From the NCBI GenBank assembly GCA_964343305.1, contig CAYFJO010000298.1, forward strand, positions 1-13,325: 13,325 nt of DNA. The letters are read 5' to 3'. The notes beneath the pieces were generated by a model. That model was not told the origin of the DNA and did no database searches. It saw only the letters and a list, made by a program, of their open reading frames with translations. This DNA comes from CAYFJO01 sp964343305. Lineage in GTDB: Bacteria; Planctomycetota; Planctomycetia; Pirellulales; Pirellulaceae. The first letter of the stretch is position 1, and each line of letters opens with the position of its first letter. The position numbers were made by a program, and so were the translations under genes. Positions 12,425 through 13,325 of this stretch are shown piece after piece.

Positions 12425-13063
12425 ATGAAGAGTCAAAACACAACCACACTCACCAGCCTTACCCCTTCACAAAAAACGAGGTTCAATATGAGCATTCGCC
12501 ACTTTTCACTCGCGTTGGCTTGCCTTTTCACACTGCTTTCACTGCAATCCTCATTCGGCCAATTCCGCTTTGCACCGCGCCCCGTTATTCGGCCGATCCC
12601 GGTGGTTACACCGTTGCCTGATTTTGGCCCAACCCTTGACTTTGGCTCAACCCTTGACTTTGGCTCAACCCTTGACTTTGGCTCAACCCCTGACTTTGGC
12701 TCAACCCCTGACTTTGGCTCAACCCCTGACTTTGGCTCAAACGGCGGTTCGGTCAACGATGATTCCAGTGGGAACGACTCCAACAACGACGTTTGGAATT
12801 CAAACAATTCCGACTCCAGTAATAACGACGACGATGATGACGACAATGATGTCTCGTATCGTCCTAGCAATTCCTCGAATTCGCACTCATCGCCAAGTGG
12901 TGGTGGCGACGACTCACAGTCTTCCAGCGTGATCGTACCAGCCGAAGACGATCAGGACGACGATTCCGAAAAAGGAAGTTGGTTTTGGAACATAGTGGGT
13001 GGCGTCACCATTTTCCTCGCACTCGGAGCAGTTGGTGCCTTTTTGGAAGAAGTCTTCGATTAA
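12425..13063 (+). CDS. RFAPRP protein 2: exported, hexapeptide-repeat, C-terminally membrane-anchored
   Basis: This gene has no family name I recognise. The ATG at 12425 has AGGAG 7 bases upstream and gives 212 residues. The ATG at 12488, with GAGG 6 bases upstream, would leave a more typical short signal peptide and is a serious alternative. The signal segment (about 22-45) ends in Ser-Phe-Gly and is followed by Gln-Phe-Arg-Phe-Ala-Pro-Arg-Pro (46-53), nearly identical to the neighbour's motif. Seven (Pro/Leu)-Asp-Phe-Gly-Ser-Thr hexapeptides occupy 65-106. Next come an Asn/Asp/Ser-rich stretch with six consecutive Asp (135-140), a Ser/Gly-rich stretch and an acidic segment (173-182). A membrane helix at about 188-206 ends with a short acidic tail. 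It lies 312 bp after its paralogue and directly before a strong terminator. The predicted place is the cell envelope, anchored by the C-terminus. Confidence 0.8.
   Translation: MKSQNTTTLTSLTPSQKTRFNMSIRHFSLALACLFTLLSLQSSFGQFRFAPRPVIRPIPVVTPLPDFGPTLDFGSTLDFGSTLDFGSTPDFGSTPDFGSTPDFGSNGGSVNDDSSGNDSNNDVWNSNNSDSSNNDDDDDDNDVSYRPSNSSNSHSSPSGGGDDSQSSSVIVPAEDDQDDDSEKGSWFWNIVGGVTIFLALGAVGAFLEEVFD
12617..12742 (+). repeat. Seven 18-bp tandem repeats coding (Pro/Leu)-Asp-Phe-Gly-Ser-Thr
   Basis: Units begin at 12617, 12635, 12653, 12671, 12689, 12707 and 12725, all in frame. Units 2-4 are identical (CTTGACTTTGGCTCAACC). Units 5-6 are identical to each other and differ from those by one base (CCTGAC start). 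Unit 1 and unit 7 are the diverged edges. The identity at silent positions points to recent slippage or unequal recombination. Confidence 0.95.
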
Positions 13064-13091
13064 GTTCTGAGGATATAGAATTCGATCTGGC

Positions 13092-13126
13092 AAAGCCGTG
13101 GTCACCTGAGTGACCACGGCTTTTTT
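13092..13126 (+). terminator. Strong intrinsic terminator after the second RFAPRP gene
   Basis: A perfect 14-bp stem pairs 13092-13105 with 13110-13123 (core GCCGTGGTCAC/GTGACCACGGC) around the 4-base loop CTGA, followed by a T run through 13126. It lies 28 bases after the stop codon at 13063. Its A-rich 5' side would also give a shorter T run on the opposite strand, so it may work in both directions. Confidence 0.95.
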
Positions 13127-13211
13127 CATTGGTGGACACTACCAGCCACCATCTTGCAAGGCTGTTATCACCGGTCAGAATAAAAGCGACCGTTCTATCT
13201 TCGTTGCGTCG

Positions 13212-13310
13212 ATCGTCAAACCGTTTGCCATGAATGAACTAGTCCGAAAAATATTGAAACAGCAAGGGTTTGGGACCGACGGCGGATTCGCGCGCATTTC
13301 GATCACCTGA
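13212..13310 (+). pseudogene. Possible C-terminal fragment of a response-regulator receiver domain
   Basis: A frame that ends at TGA 13308-13310 contains Ile-Val-Lys-Pro-Phe-Ala-Met-Asn-Glu-Leu-Val-Arg-Lys-Ile. This resembles the conserved Lys-Pro-Phe and last helix of CheY-like receiver domains. The part in front does not show the phosphorylated Asp or the other receiver motifs in any frame, and the nearby terminator leaves no room for them. It is either a decayed remnant or a chance match. Confidence 0.3.
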
Positions 13311-13325
13311 GCGGCGCGCACTAAT

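Noticed and set aside
12433..12932. Repeat-containing frames on both strands across the hexapeptide repeats
   Set aside because: The 18-bp unit keeps all frames open; only the plus-strand frame with a signal peptide and membrane helix makes sense. The tandem units have no spacers and are not a CRISPR array.

Overview
The window looks like chromosomal DNA of a planctomycete (phylum Planctomycetota). This is inferred from the gene content: three different Hanks-type Ser/Thr kinases in 10 kb, an ECF sigma factor directly followed by a transmembrane kinase with WD40-like repeats, an FHA-zinc-kinase protein, and a sialate-O-acetylesterase-type (SASA) hydrolase. GC content looks close to 50 percent. 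No rRNA, tRNA or CRISPR was seen.

Layout. 1-510: C-terminal part of a SASA/SGNH-type hydrolase (+), then about 620 bp of hairpin-rich DNA with no convincing gene. 1173-1844: degraded DNA, with a short RTX-like peptide fused to the remains of an IS5-family transposase (-) that has at least two frameshifts and has lost its C-terminal catalytic part. 1844-8102: a minus-strand cluster, in transcription order a soluble kinase-TPR-WD40 protein, a two-AAA+ Clp unfoldase with a ClpP-loop-like Ile-Gly-Phe, and an FHA-double-zinc-module-kinase. 8103-8178: a 76-bp divergent promoter region. 8179-11277 (+): an ECF sigma factor and, 9 bp later, a membrane kinase with WD40-like repeats. 11429-13063 (+): two paralogous low-complexity proteins, each with a signal peptide, a GQ(I/F)RFAPRP motif, a repetitive acidic middle and a C-terminal membrane helix. 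A very strong intrinsic terminator at 13092-13126 closes this block. The last 200 bp hold a possible fragment of a response-regulator receiver domain.

How the genes may work together (inference). The divergent arrangement couples an ECF/membrane-kinase pair, which could sense the envelope, to a cytoplasmic module of two kinases and a Clp unfoldase. The FHA protein both reads phosphothreonine and phosphorylates. The Clp protein could remodel or, through ClpP, degrade phosphorylated targets. No type VI secretion structural genes lie in the window, although FHA, kinase and Clp proteins are also known together there. The two RFAPRP proteins are candidates for a small, fast-evolving family of C-terminally anchored envelope proteins. 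They share a sequence motif upstream and may be one output of the sigma factor. These two blocks, the kinase/Clp/FHA cassette and the RFAPRP pair, are the best candidates for an undescribed system.
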